A stretch of DNA of 64,000 nucleotides from Ktedonobacteraceae bacterium (lineage in GTDB: Bacteria > Chloroflexota > Ktedonobacteria > Ktedonobacterales > Ktedonobacteraceae): assembly GCA_035653615.1 (NCBI GenBank), contig DASRBN010000033.1, forward strand, positions 62,001 through 126,000, given 5' to 3'. A program made the position numbers and the translations under genes. The notes beneath the pieces were generated by a model, which was not told the DNA's origin, did not search any database, and saw only the letters and a list, made by a program, of their open reading frames with translations. Positions 1 through 7,319 of this stretch are shown piece by piece (positions within the stretch are counted from its first letter, which is position 1; each line of letters opens with the position of its first letter).

Positions 1-487
1 GTGTATAAGCAATATGCAAATGCCCGAAAGCCAGCGCTCCTATGCCCTCGTCCAGACCCCCTAGCAGGTGTTCCAGCGTGCTGTCCTCTGCATTCGGGAA
101 AATCGCATCTTCCAGATTAAGCGGATTGGCATGCACAACCAGCAGATCACTACCGCGAGGATTGCGAACGCGATAGGATAGCGGCAGCGAAGCGAGGTAA
201 TGAATACCGTCCGGCCCGATCTGTTCGCGCGTCCATGCCGCCGTACTGCGTTTCTTTTCGCCCTTGTTCGGCGCGGCAGTAACCACTTCCTCATCCACAT
301 TGCCTCGCAGAACGGGACAATGCAGACCTTGCACTGTTGCCAGCACTTCTCGGGGGCACGGTCCATTCAAACACAGATCGCCTGCGATCACCGTCTGATC
401 CACCGGTGGCTGGTTCGCCAGGTCTCGCAGCACGGCCTCCAATGCCAGTTGATTGCCATGAATATCTGAAATAATTGCAATACGCAT
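1..487 (-). CDS. Metallophosphoesterase (partial, continues past left edge)
   Basis: The minus-strand frame is open from an ATG at 487 to the left edge, giving 162 residues of an unfinished protein. It begins MRIAIISDIHGNQLALEAVL, the Asp-x-His metal motif of calcineurin-like phosphoesterases. It continues with a GD motif (VIAGDLCLNG), GNVDEE, and near the edge GHLHIAYT, the GHxH metal motif. This is the YfcE/DevR-like single-domain type that binds two metals and hydrolyses phosphodiesters or phosphomonoesters; the substrate cannot be read from sequence. The tnpB stop codon lies only about 14 bases upstream of this start, so the insertion has probably separated the gene from its original promoter. 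The C-terminus is not visible. Confidence 0.85.
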   Translation of the reverse strand, partial: MRIAIISDIHGNQLALEAVLRDLANQPPVDQTVIAGDLCLNGPCPREVLATVQGLHCPVLRGNVDEEVVTAAPNKGEKKRSTAAWTREQIGPDGIHYLASLPLSYRVRNPRGSDLLVVHANPLNLEDAIFPNAEDSTLEHLLGGLDEGIGALAFGHLHIAYT

Positions 488-1850
488 CTAACATCCGTTC
501 TCTAAAACATGGATATGTGGGGCAGGGCCCAAACATCGCCTTTAGTTCCTAGTTCCACAAGAGTAGTTTCACCTACTCCATTGAGCAGGCCAGCGCTTCT
601 CTCTCCATAGGCGTTTTGCGTGTCGATAGAACTTACCGCCGCGTCTCTTAAATTGATTGCTGCATTCATATCACGGTCGATGACCAATCCGCATTGCTCA
701 CAGATGAAGGTACGCTCTTGCAAGGACAATTCAGCCTTGACGTAGCCACATCCTGAGCAGGTTTTAGAAGATGGATAGAACCGATCTACTGTGACGAGGT
801 GTGAGCCGTGCCATTCCGCTTTATAGGTCAATTGCCGTCGTATTTCACCGAAGTTGCTATCACTCACGGCTTGCGCTAACGAGTGATTTTTGAGCATGCC
901 AGCCACGTGTACATCTTCAATCGCTATCAATGCGTGGTTTTTGCTCAGATAGCTGGTGAGTTTGTGGCTAGCATCTTTTCTTATATTGGCGATACGAGCA
1001 TGCTGTTTTGCAATGCGTTTGCAGGTCTTGGCGCGGTTCTTACTGCCTTTTTTGCGCCGTGATTTTTGCCGCTCTAAACGCTTCAGGCTCTTTTGTGCAT
1101 GCTTTAAGGCGCGAGGATTAGCAAAGATCATCCCATCTGAACAGGTCGCAAGCGTCTTAATGCCTAAGTCCACTCCAATAGTTGATGTAGCTGTCATGAC
1201 AGGCGTGTCGTGTTCCTCTTCTACCTGGATACTGACAAACCAGCGTCCAGCCTGCTCACTGACGGTCGCACTCAATATCTTGGCATCGGTAGGAATGTAG
1301 TTGTGTTCGTGAAAGCGCAAACGGCCTAAACGCGGTAACTGGACAGCATGAGCAAAGACATGAATGCTGCCAGTGAGACGAAATGAGCCGATGCCTTTGC
1401 TTTTCTTCTTGAAGGTGGGAAAGCCTAATTTGCCTTTGTACTTCCCTTGCTTCTTGAGTTCCACCCGTCGAAAGAAGTGCTTGTAAGCGTTGTCTAAGTC
1501 TCTCAATGCCTCTTGCGGGGCACATTTAGAAACACCATACATCCAAGGAAAATCAGTCTTCTTTAAGGCGTTCAGTTCCTTGTGCAGTGCAATCGCGTTG
1601 GGACGTTTGCCGGTTGTACGGTAGACCTCTTGTGAACGAGCTAAGGCCCAATTGTAGGCAAAGCGTGCGGCTCCGGCATGTTGTAGGCAAGCTGTTCTTT
1701 GCTTATTATTGAGGTCTAGCTCTGTTTTGTAGCCACGTACAACCTTCATGCGTCTTCTTCCTTATCTCATGTTGATAGAATAGCATAAACGCTCCCAAAT
1801 GCTAACATTTTGAGAAGCTATTTACCACCCTGTACGGATTAGCAACGACG
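488..1850 (-). mobile_element. IS200/IS605-type element carrying tnpB only (ends approximate)
   Basis: The stretch holds one tnpB gene and no tnpA, so it is a TnpB-only derivative that would need a TnpA supplied from elsewhere to move. The ends are not resolved: the family makes no target duplication and has no long terminal inverted repeats. The right end should lie just beyond the tnpB stop, close to 490-500. The left end lies somewhere in the 1750-1860 leader, which is more A/T-rich than its surroundings. In this family an omega RNA is normally produced from the 3' end of tnpB through the right end; here that would be roughly 490-640. Confidence 0.4.
502..1749 (-). CDS. tnpB: RNA-guided endonuclease TnpB (IS200/IS605 OrfB family)
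   Basis: This 415-residue protein is full length for TnpB. It has the N-terminal helix-turn-helix/wedge region and a RuvC nuclease split in the usual way: Asp194 in GVDLGIKTL, Glu278 in IAIEDVHVAG and Asp360 in IDRDMNAAINL. A four-Cys zinc finger (Cys331/334 in CSGCG, Cys350/353 in CEQCG) sits between the last two RuvC parts. All catalytic residues are present, so it is predicted active. TnpB is guided by an omega RNA made from its own 3' end and cuts DNA next to a short target-adjacent motif, which helps the element persist. No tnpA partner is adjacent. About 40 residues follow the last RuvC motif, a moderately long tail. The start at 1749 gives the typical MKVVRGYKTEL N-terminus. Confidence 0.95.
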   Translation of the reverse strand: MKVVRGYKTELDLNNKQRTACLQHAGAARFAYNWALARSQEVYRTTGKRPNAIALHKELNALKKTDFPWMYGVSKCAPQEALRDLDNAYKHFFRRVELKKQGKYKGKLGFPTFKKKSKGIGSFRLTGSIHVFAHAVQLPRLGRLRFHEHNYIPTDAKILSATVSEQAGRWFVSIQVEEEHDTPVMTATSTIGVDLGIKTLATCSDGMIFANPRALKHAQKSLKRLERQKSRRKKGSKNRAKTCKRIAKQHARIANIRKDASHKLTSYLSKNHALIAIEDVHVAGMLKNHSLAQAVSDSNFGEIRRQLTYKAEWHGSHLVTVDRFYPSSKTCSGCGYVKAELSLQERTFICEQCGLVIDRDMNAAINLRDAAVSSIDTQNAYGERSAGLLNGVGETTLVELGTKGDVWALPHISMF

Positions 1851-1862
1851 AAAATCCATAGC

Positions 1863-3235
1863 CTATAGCAGTAATATACCGCAAAGGGATGATAGAAACC
1901 AGATGACAGGATTTCGTTTCCATATCTGGCTGCCCAGGCGCATGCCCGGCTTCTCAATCAACAGGAAAGAAAGCGCTGAAAAAGGAATGATGACCAGTAG
2001 CGCCCACAGCCAGTAGAGGCCGAATACGGCGTACCTGTTCCATCCTTGCACCTGATTCGCCACCTGCGTCATGAAAAAGATCAGCAGCGGCAGGTGCCAC
2101 ATGTAGAGACTGAAGGAGATCAGCCCAATCCAGCGCAGTGGTTTCCATCCAAATGGCCGTTTGAGCGCAACTGGCCCAAACAGGATGGCGAGAATGCACA
2201 GGCCGAAGCCAAGCGAGAAGCCCAACTCGCCCAACCAGTTAAACGCCTGGTCAAACAACGACGAGAAGCTCCAGACCGGCCAGTAGAGCAGGTTATAATG
2301 CCACATCGCGACGAACACCAGCGACAGAATACCTGTTCCCCACAACCAGTGACTCAGACGACGTATCGATTGATCGAGTCTCCCCTGGCTATTGACCTGT
2401 TTTGCGTAGACGAACAGCAGGCTGAGCAGCATACCAACGGCAAAATCTTCCAGGAATTTCCCATAGCTGCCATAAGTAAAGAACAATACAACGTTCAACA
2501 CTGAACGCGGCACAAGCAATGTAGCCGATGGATGAACCGTAAAATAGTAGCCCCAGTAGCGCGCAAAGAGTCCCCAGGCGACCAGGCATCCAAGACAGCC
2601 TGCCACCGTCCATACACGATGCAGTGTTGAGCGTTCCTTGCAAACATGCCGCACGATGAAGCGCATCCCCAATACGAGAAGAGGCAGGAGCATATAAAAT
2701 TGCCATTCAACCCCTAACGTCCAGAATGGGCCGTTGATCTTTTGATACGTGATGCTGCTGGACTCGTGAAAAAAACTGAGAAACAGCCCGAGTTCGGGCC
2801 AGTGCGCCGGTTGCAGGTACTGCCTCTGGGAAATCAGAATCAGCAGGAACAGGCAGACATAATACGCGGGAATGATACGAAATACACGCCGCAGGTAGAA
2901 ATGGCGTGCCAGAGGCCAGGGCGCCTGTGGATGGAGCAGAGCTTTAGCATATGGCATGAAGAGCAGGAAGCCCGAAAGTACGAAGAATAGCGTCACGCCC
3001 GACATCCCGGCTCGTACAATCGCCCCAAAAAGAGGATGCGATACACTGAAGGGATTCCAGAGATGCGTGCTGAATCCTATCAAACAAATATGGTATGACA
3101 TGACAATCAAACAGGCGATGGCGCGAACTCCATCAAGCTCGGCAATGCTGCTCTTCTGCCTGTCCCCTCAAATTGAGTTGCCAACCAGAACCGTTTAAGA
3201 CCAGATTTGCGCGGTAAGGGTACAGATGGGTTCAT
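1863..3235 (-). CDS. Acyltransferase-3 family membrane protein, apparent N-terminal frameshift
   Basis: This is an integral membrane O-acyltransferase of the OafA/acyltransferase-3 type, with about ten hydrophobic segments. Such enzymes transfer acetyl or other acyl groups to surface glycans or lipids. The uninterrupted part from Met at 3110 (415 residues) lacks the family's N-terminal signature. That signature, IAELDGVRAIACLIVMSYH, is found in the same frame just upstream, but a TGA precedes it with no ATG, GTG or TTG before the signature. A second frame starts at an ATG at 3235 (MNPSVPLPRKSGLKRFW...) and runs into the first if one G is added to the GGGG run on the minus strand at 3164-3167. 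The simplest reading is a one-base deletion, either real (a pseudogene) or a sequencing error. The transmembrane core is otherwise intact. Confidence 0.75.
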
Positions 3236-3377
3236 TTCTGAGAGCATACGAATCCTGACCCTATGACCGCATAAAGATCACAGGGATACTTTTAATGATT
3301 ATGAATACAAATGAAGTGAGAACGAGTTACGTATTCTGGCAGGTTATGCTAACAGCATATACAGCGATATAAGAGCA

Positions 3378-4361
3378 TCACGTGAATACGACGATAGTAA
3401 TGCGGGAAGCTGGATTAGATGCCAGGTGCCAGGTGAAGACCCCTGTTTTATCTAGCAGCATCGTGTAAGAATACTTAGGTAATATTTTGACGCTTCCTCC
3501 AGTACTGTCATTGATCAGAATCTGAGCCTGATTCGTCGTATTCGTCCACAATATGCTCGTTCCGACTTTCAGTTTAAGACCATGGAGAGAGAGGGAAGCG
3601 GCGTTGCCAGTCCCGGTCGAAACAATCTTGATCGCATTGAACACATTGATCGTTACATGTGTCATGGGATTAGCCTTCAGGTGATACGAGAAGTTGCCAA
3701 CTGTAGGGAAAGGTCTCGCAAGCTGCTCCCCTGCCTTCAGCATAAGATACTGAACCGGCTTATCGTCTCTAACAATCAACTGGGAAATGCTGGACTGGTT
3801 GTCCCAGAGTACACCGGCCCCTTGTGGAACGTTGAGTGAAGCTGGCTGGAACTCAATTGTACCTTTCATCTGAATAATACTGATCTTTCCCGCGATAAAT
3901 GAGGGTGTCGCCGTCGGATGAGATGATATGTGCTGAGTCTGATTGGATGCTCCTACATTACTGCTTTCATGATGAAATGTATTCAGCACTACCACCAGGC
4001 TTCCTACCAGCAGCGCGATAAAACATACTGCCGAGGCTATACCGAGTCGGCGTTGAAATGTGCCGCGCTTCTGAATCTCGAACTCGCGCTGTTTTTCGTG
4101 GGCAGCAGGCAAGAGATTGCCTGTCTTCAGATTGGCCAGATTGCTGTTTGTCTGATATGCGCTGCTATTACTGGCAACATGTTCTCGCATGCGATCCCAG
4201 ACCCGATCTAACGATTGAATATCTGGTTTCGCAACCTTTTCCGAACTATACACGAAGTTGTGGCCGGGTGAACGCCTCCATGTGAATGGCTGTGTCCAGG
4301 AAACAGCATCTTCTTGCTCATCTACAGTTTCTGAAAAAAACTCTTCGTCGTGCCTGTTCAT
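3378..4361 (-). CDS. Membrane anti-sigma-like protein with two cupredoxin-like extracellular domains
   Basis: This 327-residue protein overlaps the upstream ECF sigma gene by 4 bases (ATGA), so the two are translationally coupled. Residues 1 to about 105 are cytoplasmic, one transmembrane helix follows (about 108-130), then a short Ser/Thr/His linker and two tandem beta-rich domains. Each outer domain has cupredoxin-like spacing: FQPASLNVPQGAGVLWDNQS with a later GEQLARPFPTVGNFSYHL, then LSLHGLKLKVGTSILWTNTT with a later GVFTWHL. The Cys/His/Met copper ligands are not apparent. No HxxxCxxC zinc motif of classical anti-sigma factors is seen in the N-terminus. Position and topology suggest it anchors or regulates the sigma factor and senses an outside signal; this role is inferred. 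Confidence 0.65.
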   Translation of the reverse strand: MNRHDEEFFSETVDEQEDAVSWTQPFTWRRSPGHNFVYSSEKVAKPDIQSLDRVWDRMREHVASNSSAYQTNSNLANLKTGNLLPAAHEKQREFEIQKRGTFQRRLGIASAVCFIALLVGSLVVVLNTFHHESSNVGASNQTQHISSHPTATPSFIAGKISIIQMKGTIEFQPASLNVPQGAGVLWDNQSSISQLIVRDDKPVQYLMLKAGEQLARPFPTVGNFSYHLKANPMTHVTINVFNAIKIVSTGTGNAASLSLHGLKLKVGTSILWTNTTNQAQILINDSTGGSVKILPKYSYTMLLDKTGVFTWHLASNPASRITIVVFT

Positions 4362-4999
4362 GGATTATCATGCCCTCCTTCCTGCTGCTTATAGATATTG
4401 CGCAAGAAGTGGAAAGAGCGTGAGAGAAGCACACGAATTGCTCCCTCGCGTTTCTGTACCCGTGCAGCTATCTCCTGATAGGGTAACTCATCGTTGTAGC
4501 GCAGGCGCACAATCTCCTGTTGAAGCGTGGGAAGCCGTCCCAGATTTGCCTGTAACAGGGCATATTCCTCCTGTCGCAGCATGACCTGGTCAGGCTCCAT
4601 ATCCTCTGCGCCATACAGCGTTTCGGCTACATCCTCAAGTGGCACATTGTTACGGCGAGCGGCATAGCGGTGAAAATCGACGACCTTATTGTGTGCCACG
4701 CGCAGCAGCCATGCCCGTTGCTTCTCAGCATCAAGACTGCCAATAGCCTCGTTCTCAAGCGCGGCCAGGAAGATTTCTAAAAGAATATCCTCCGCATCCT
4801 CCCGCGATGGCACCCGGCGCAGCACATAGGTAAATATCGCCAGCGCCTCCCTTTCATAAAGCGCTGCCATAGGTGAGTCGTCGAGCCTGGAACGTGCCTG
4901 CTGCTGACGCGCCATGATGCCTTTCTCGATTTCACCGGTATCCCGGCCGGTCTGCGCTCTTTTTGTACCTTCACTAGAGAAGTCGAACAGTCCCGGCAT
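4358..4999 (-). CDS. ECF-type RNA polymerase sigma factor
   Basis: This 213-residue protein carries sigma region 2 (about residues 45-115, with REDAEDILLEIFLAAL and RAWLLRVAHNKVVDFHR) and region 4 (about 150-205, with LPTLQQEIVRLRYNDELPYQEIAARV). It lacks regions 1 and 3, as expected for the extracytoplasmic-function group. It would direct RNA polymerase to a specific stress or envelope regulon. The next gene on the strand, overlapping by 4 bases, encodes a one-pass membrane protein that probably controls it. The first ATG at 4999 has no clear ribosome site. An in-frame ATG at 4915 (MARQQQARSRL) follows GAGAAAGG and may be the true start, giving 185 residues. Confidence 0.88.
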   Translation of the reverse strand: MPGLFDFSSEGTKRAQTGRDTGEIEKGIMARQQQARSRLDDSPMAALYEREALAIFTYVLRRVPSREDAEDILLEIFLAALENEAIGSLDAEKQRAWLLRVAHNKVVDFHRYAARRNNVPLEDVAETLYGAEDMEPDQVMLRQEEYALLQANLGRLPTLQQEIVRLRYNDELPYQEIAARVQKREGAIRVLLSRSFHFLRNIYKQQEGGHDNP

Positions 5000-5121
5000 T
5001 TGTTACATCGTTATTAGAAACGTTAAAGAGGTAGCGTATGTGCGATACTATCATCATAATAAGTGATAGCTGGCGAAAAAGATAGAGATTCAATGGAAAT
5101 GCCCGAACGGATGAATAGGCG

Positions 5122-5613
5122 ATGATCAGAAAAATTGGCGTCATCTCGGATACCCATATCCCCGAATTTAAGCAGTTGCCCCCGGCCATCTGGCAGTATT
5201 TTGACGGCGTCGAACGCATCATTCACGCCGGTGACCTCTCCATTCTGCGCGTCATCGATGAGTTGGAAACGATAGCGCCCGTCGTAGCCGTCCAGGGCAA
5301 TATCGAAGAGGAAGAGGTCGTCAGGGCACTGCCGATCAAACGCGAAATGCTGGTGGGGAACTGCCGTATCGGTATCGTGCATATCCTCGGCGACTCACGC
5401 ACTCGCGCCCGGGTAGCTCGCCGGGAATTCCCCAGCGCCCGCGTCGTCGTCTTCGGCCACAGCCATATTCCCTGGAACGAGGATGTGAATGGGCAATTAC
5501 TCTTCAATCCAGGAAGCGCGACCGACCGGCGCAGGCAACCCACATGCAGCATCGGCATGTTGTATGTGAATGACGAAACCAATGATGTGCGTGGGGAGAT
5601 CATCAGGCTATAG
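5122..5613 (+). CDS. YfcE/MJ0936-type metallophosphoesterase
   Basis: This 163-residue single-domain calcineurin-like phosphoesterase begins MIRKIGVISDTHIPEF, giving the DxH motif. IIHAGDLS supplies the GD motif and VFGHSHIPW the GHxH motif, followed by LLFNPGSATDRR. The usual GN(C/H)D motif reads GNIEEEEV, so the conserved Asp after GN is replaced by Glu. The family is manganese-dependent and acts on phosphodiesters, often cyclic or model substrates; the natural substrate is unknown. It converges with serS, and the two share a palindromic terminator at 5628-5654. It is not closely similar to the metallophosphoesterase at the left edge. Confidence 0.9.
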   Translation: MIRKIGVISDTHIPEFKQLPPAIWQYFDGVERIIHAGDLSILRVIDELETIAPVVAVQGNIEEEEVVRALPIKREMLVGNCRIGIVHILGDSRTRARVARREFPSARVVVFGHSHIPWNEDVNGQLLFNPGSATDRRRQPTCSIGMLYVNDETNDVRGEIIRL

Positions 5614-5627
5614 GTCAGGAACCAGAG

Positions 5628-5654
5628 GGCGACCGCACCCTTGCGGTCGCCCTG
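5628..5654. terminator. Perfect palindrome between convergent genes (probable bidirectional terminator or REP-like element)
   Basis: Two perfect 11-base arms (gggcgaccgca and tgcggtcgccc) flank a loop of about 5 bases. The palindrome sits between the stops of the phosphoesterase and serS. There is no clear T-tract. The core GGGCGACC...GGTCGCCC recurs near 26.7 kb, so it may be a copy of a dispersed palindromic repeat reused as a terminator. Confidence 0.55.
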
Positions 5655-5660
5655 GATGAG

Positions 5661-6944
5661 CTATACTTTATGGGGCCGAATATACTTCTGCCCGCCCATA
5701 AAAGGTTGCAGCGCCTCCGGAATACGGATGCTTCCATCGGCTTGCTGGTGCGTCTCGAAGATCGGAATCAGGATGCGCGGTGACGCGATGGCTGTGTTGT
5801 TGAGCGTATGGACAAACTTCACCTTGCCATCCTCATCGCGGTAACGAATATTCACGCGCCGCGCCTGCCAGTCGTGGAAGTACGAACATGAATGCGTCTC
5901 CCGATACCTGCCCTCGCTCGGTATCCAGCATTCAAGGTCATACATGCCGACCTTGCCGTCGCCCATATCACCCGTGCAGACGTTCACCACACGATAGGGC
6001 AACTCGAGCGCCTGCACCAGTTCTTCCGAATTTTGCAGCAACTGCTCATGCCAGCGCACCGACTCTTCGTGATCGGCCTTGCAAATGACATACTGCTCCA
6101 CCTTGCTGAACTGGTGGATGCGAAACACGCCGCGTGTATCCTTGCCATATGTTCCGGCCTCCTTGCGGAAGCACGGGCAATAGCCAACGAGGGTCATGGG
6201 CAGGTCTTCGGCGCGCAGAATCTCGTCCTTGTACATGCCCGTAATCGAGACTTCAGCGGTCCCAACCAGGAAGGTATCCTCATCCTCAATGGCATAGACC
6301 TGGTCGCGCCCCTTGGGGAACTGTCCATTGCCGATGAAGCAGAAGTCACGTGCCATCGCGGGTACAATCAGCGGCGTGAAGCCTTTGCGCGCAATGCGAT
6401 CAAGGGCAAAATTCATCAGCGCCAGTTCCATGCGTGCCGCGTCTCCCTTGAGCGCATAGCTGCGCGCCCCCGCGATCTTGACCGCTCGCTCGATATCCAC
6501 CAGGTCGAGATTTTGCATCAATGTGTAGTGATCGAGCGGCTCAAAATTGAAACGCGGCTTCTCGCCCCAGTACTTAATCGGCACATTATCGTTCTCGTCC
6601 TTGCCGATAGGCGTGCTGGGATCAGGGATATTCGGCACCAGCAGCAGCAACTGGTAGCGTTCTTCAACCAGCTCGTTCAGCCCTGGCTCCATTGCTTTGA
6701 TCTGGTCGCCGAGTCGCTTGCCCTCTGCGATCAGCGCATCGCGCTTCTCCTTGTCCTTGCCCACGCGAGGAATTTCTTTCGAGACGCGGTTCTGTTCGGC
6801 GCGCGTCTCCTCCACCTGGTGCTGCAACTCCAGCACCTTCCGGTCAACCTCTAAGAGGTAATCGATATCGAGCGTATTGTTTTTCACACGCGCGGCCTCT
6901 TTTACAACATCTGGATGGTTGCGAATAAAAGCCATGTCCAACAT
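5661..6944 (-). CDS. serS: Seryl-tRNA synthetase
   Basis: This 427-residue class II aminoacyl-tRNA synthetase charges tRNA-Ser (and tRNA-Sec where present) with serine in the cytoplasm. The N-terminal coiled-coil tRNA-binding arm spans about residues 30-105. The catalytic core shows the TAE loop (VGTAEVSI), motif 2 (CFRKEAGTYGKDTRGVFRIH) and motif 3 in a variant form (TLNNTAIASPRILIPIFE instead of the common NGSGLAVGR). The protein ends with the usual IPEALQPFMGG. Length and domain order are normal. A strong ribosome site (AAAGGAG) precedes the ATG at 6944. Upstream lie a sigma-70 promoter, a T-box leader and an antiterminator-controlled terminator, so expression should rise when uncharged tRNA-Ser accumulates. 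Confidence 0.97.
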   Translation of the reverse strand: MLDMAFIRNHPDVVKEAARVKNNTLDIDYLLEVDRKVLELQHQVEETRAEQNRVSKEIPRVGKDKEKRDALIAEGKRLGDQIKAMEPGLNELVEERYQLLLLVPNIPDPSTPIGKDENDNVPIKYWGEKPRFNFEPLDHYTLMQNLDLVDIERAVKIAGARSYALKGDAARMELALMNFALDRIARKGFTPLIVPAMARDFCFIGNGQFPKGRDQVYAIEDEDTFLVGTAEVSITGMYKDEILRAEDLPMTLVGYCPCFRKEAGTYGKDTRGVFRIHQFSKVEQYVICKADHEESVRWHEQLLQNSEELVQALELPYRVVNVCTGDMGDGKVGMYDLECWIPSEGRYRETHSCSYFHDWQARRVNIRYRDEDGKVKFVHTLNNTAIASPRILIPIFETHQQADGSIRIPEALQPFMGGQKYIRPHKV

Positions 6945-7020
6945 AATAATAGCAACTCCTTTACCCGGCGCCCGCGCGGGGTGCCGCTATATTTTCACTT
7001 CAAAGCATCCACAATACATG

Positions 7021-7280
7021 ACCAATAAAAAAAGCGCCCTCGTCCACAAAGGACGACGACGCGAAATGCGCATAAGCCGTGGTACCACCTTAATTCTTTC
7101 AATCCTGCACCAGGATTGAAACTCTCTGTTGCCCGGTAACGGGGGCTACCGTTGGCGCTTCTCGCGCTGGCTCGCGGGTGGATTTCCCCTCACTGGCCAC
7201 TGCGTTGCACCATCCCGCAGCTCTCTGTTGCCCTATTAAGGGTACTTGTCCCGTTCACTGCCTGTAATTTCAATTGTACT
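7021..7280 (-). promoter_or_regulatory. T-box riboswitch leader of serS
   Basis: On the minus strand the leader contains the T-box proper (AAGGTGGTACCACGG, about 7077-7092), which pairs with the NCCA end of uncharged tRNA. Stem I hallmarks lie 5' of it, including ACAGAGAGCTGCGGGATGGT-type apical sequence near 7200-7240. The 3' side of stem I has GGAAATCCACC, offering a UCC serine codon followed by A at 7182-7180 as the likely specifier. Downstream comes a GC-rich terminator hairpin. Uncharged tRNA-Ser should favour the antiterminator and readthrough into serS. The specifier assignment comes from reading the sequence by eye, not from a covariance model. Confidence 0.9.
7027..7063 (-). terminator. 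T-box-controlled intrinsic terminator
   Basis: On the minus strand, GCGTCGTCGTCC pairs with GGACGAGGGCGC around a short loop and is followed directly by TTTTTTTATT. It lies between the T-box sequence and the serS start, the expected position for a leader terminator. Confidence 0.9.
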
Positions 7281-7286
7281 GGCGGT

Positions 7287-7315
7287 AGCATAGCAGTAGT
7301 TTTGCTGTTTGTCAA
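7287..7315 (-). promoter_or_regulatory. Sigma-70-type promoter of serS
   Basis: TTGACA (7315-7310) and TATGCT (7292-7287) are separated by exactly 17 bases. Transcription would start near 7280, at the 5' edge of the T-box leader. The -35 box lies a few bases from the stop codon of the neighbouring upstream gene. Confidence 0.8.
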
Positions 7316-7319
7316 TACT

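Noticed and set aside
521-530. GGGC-AGG-GCCC mini-hairpin near the tnpB 3' end as transposon end
   Set aside because: A four-base stem is too short to define the IS right end without comparison to other copies.
5892-6854. 320-residue plus-strand frame inside serS
   Set aside because: It is fully antisense to a certain essential gene, with composition mirroring its codons; no start signals.
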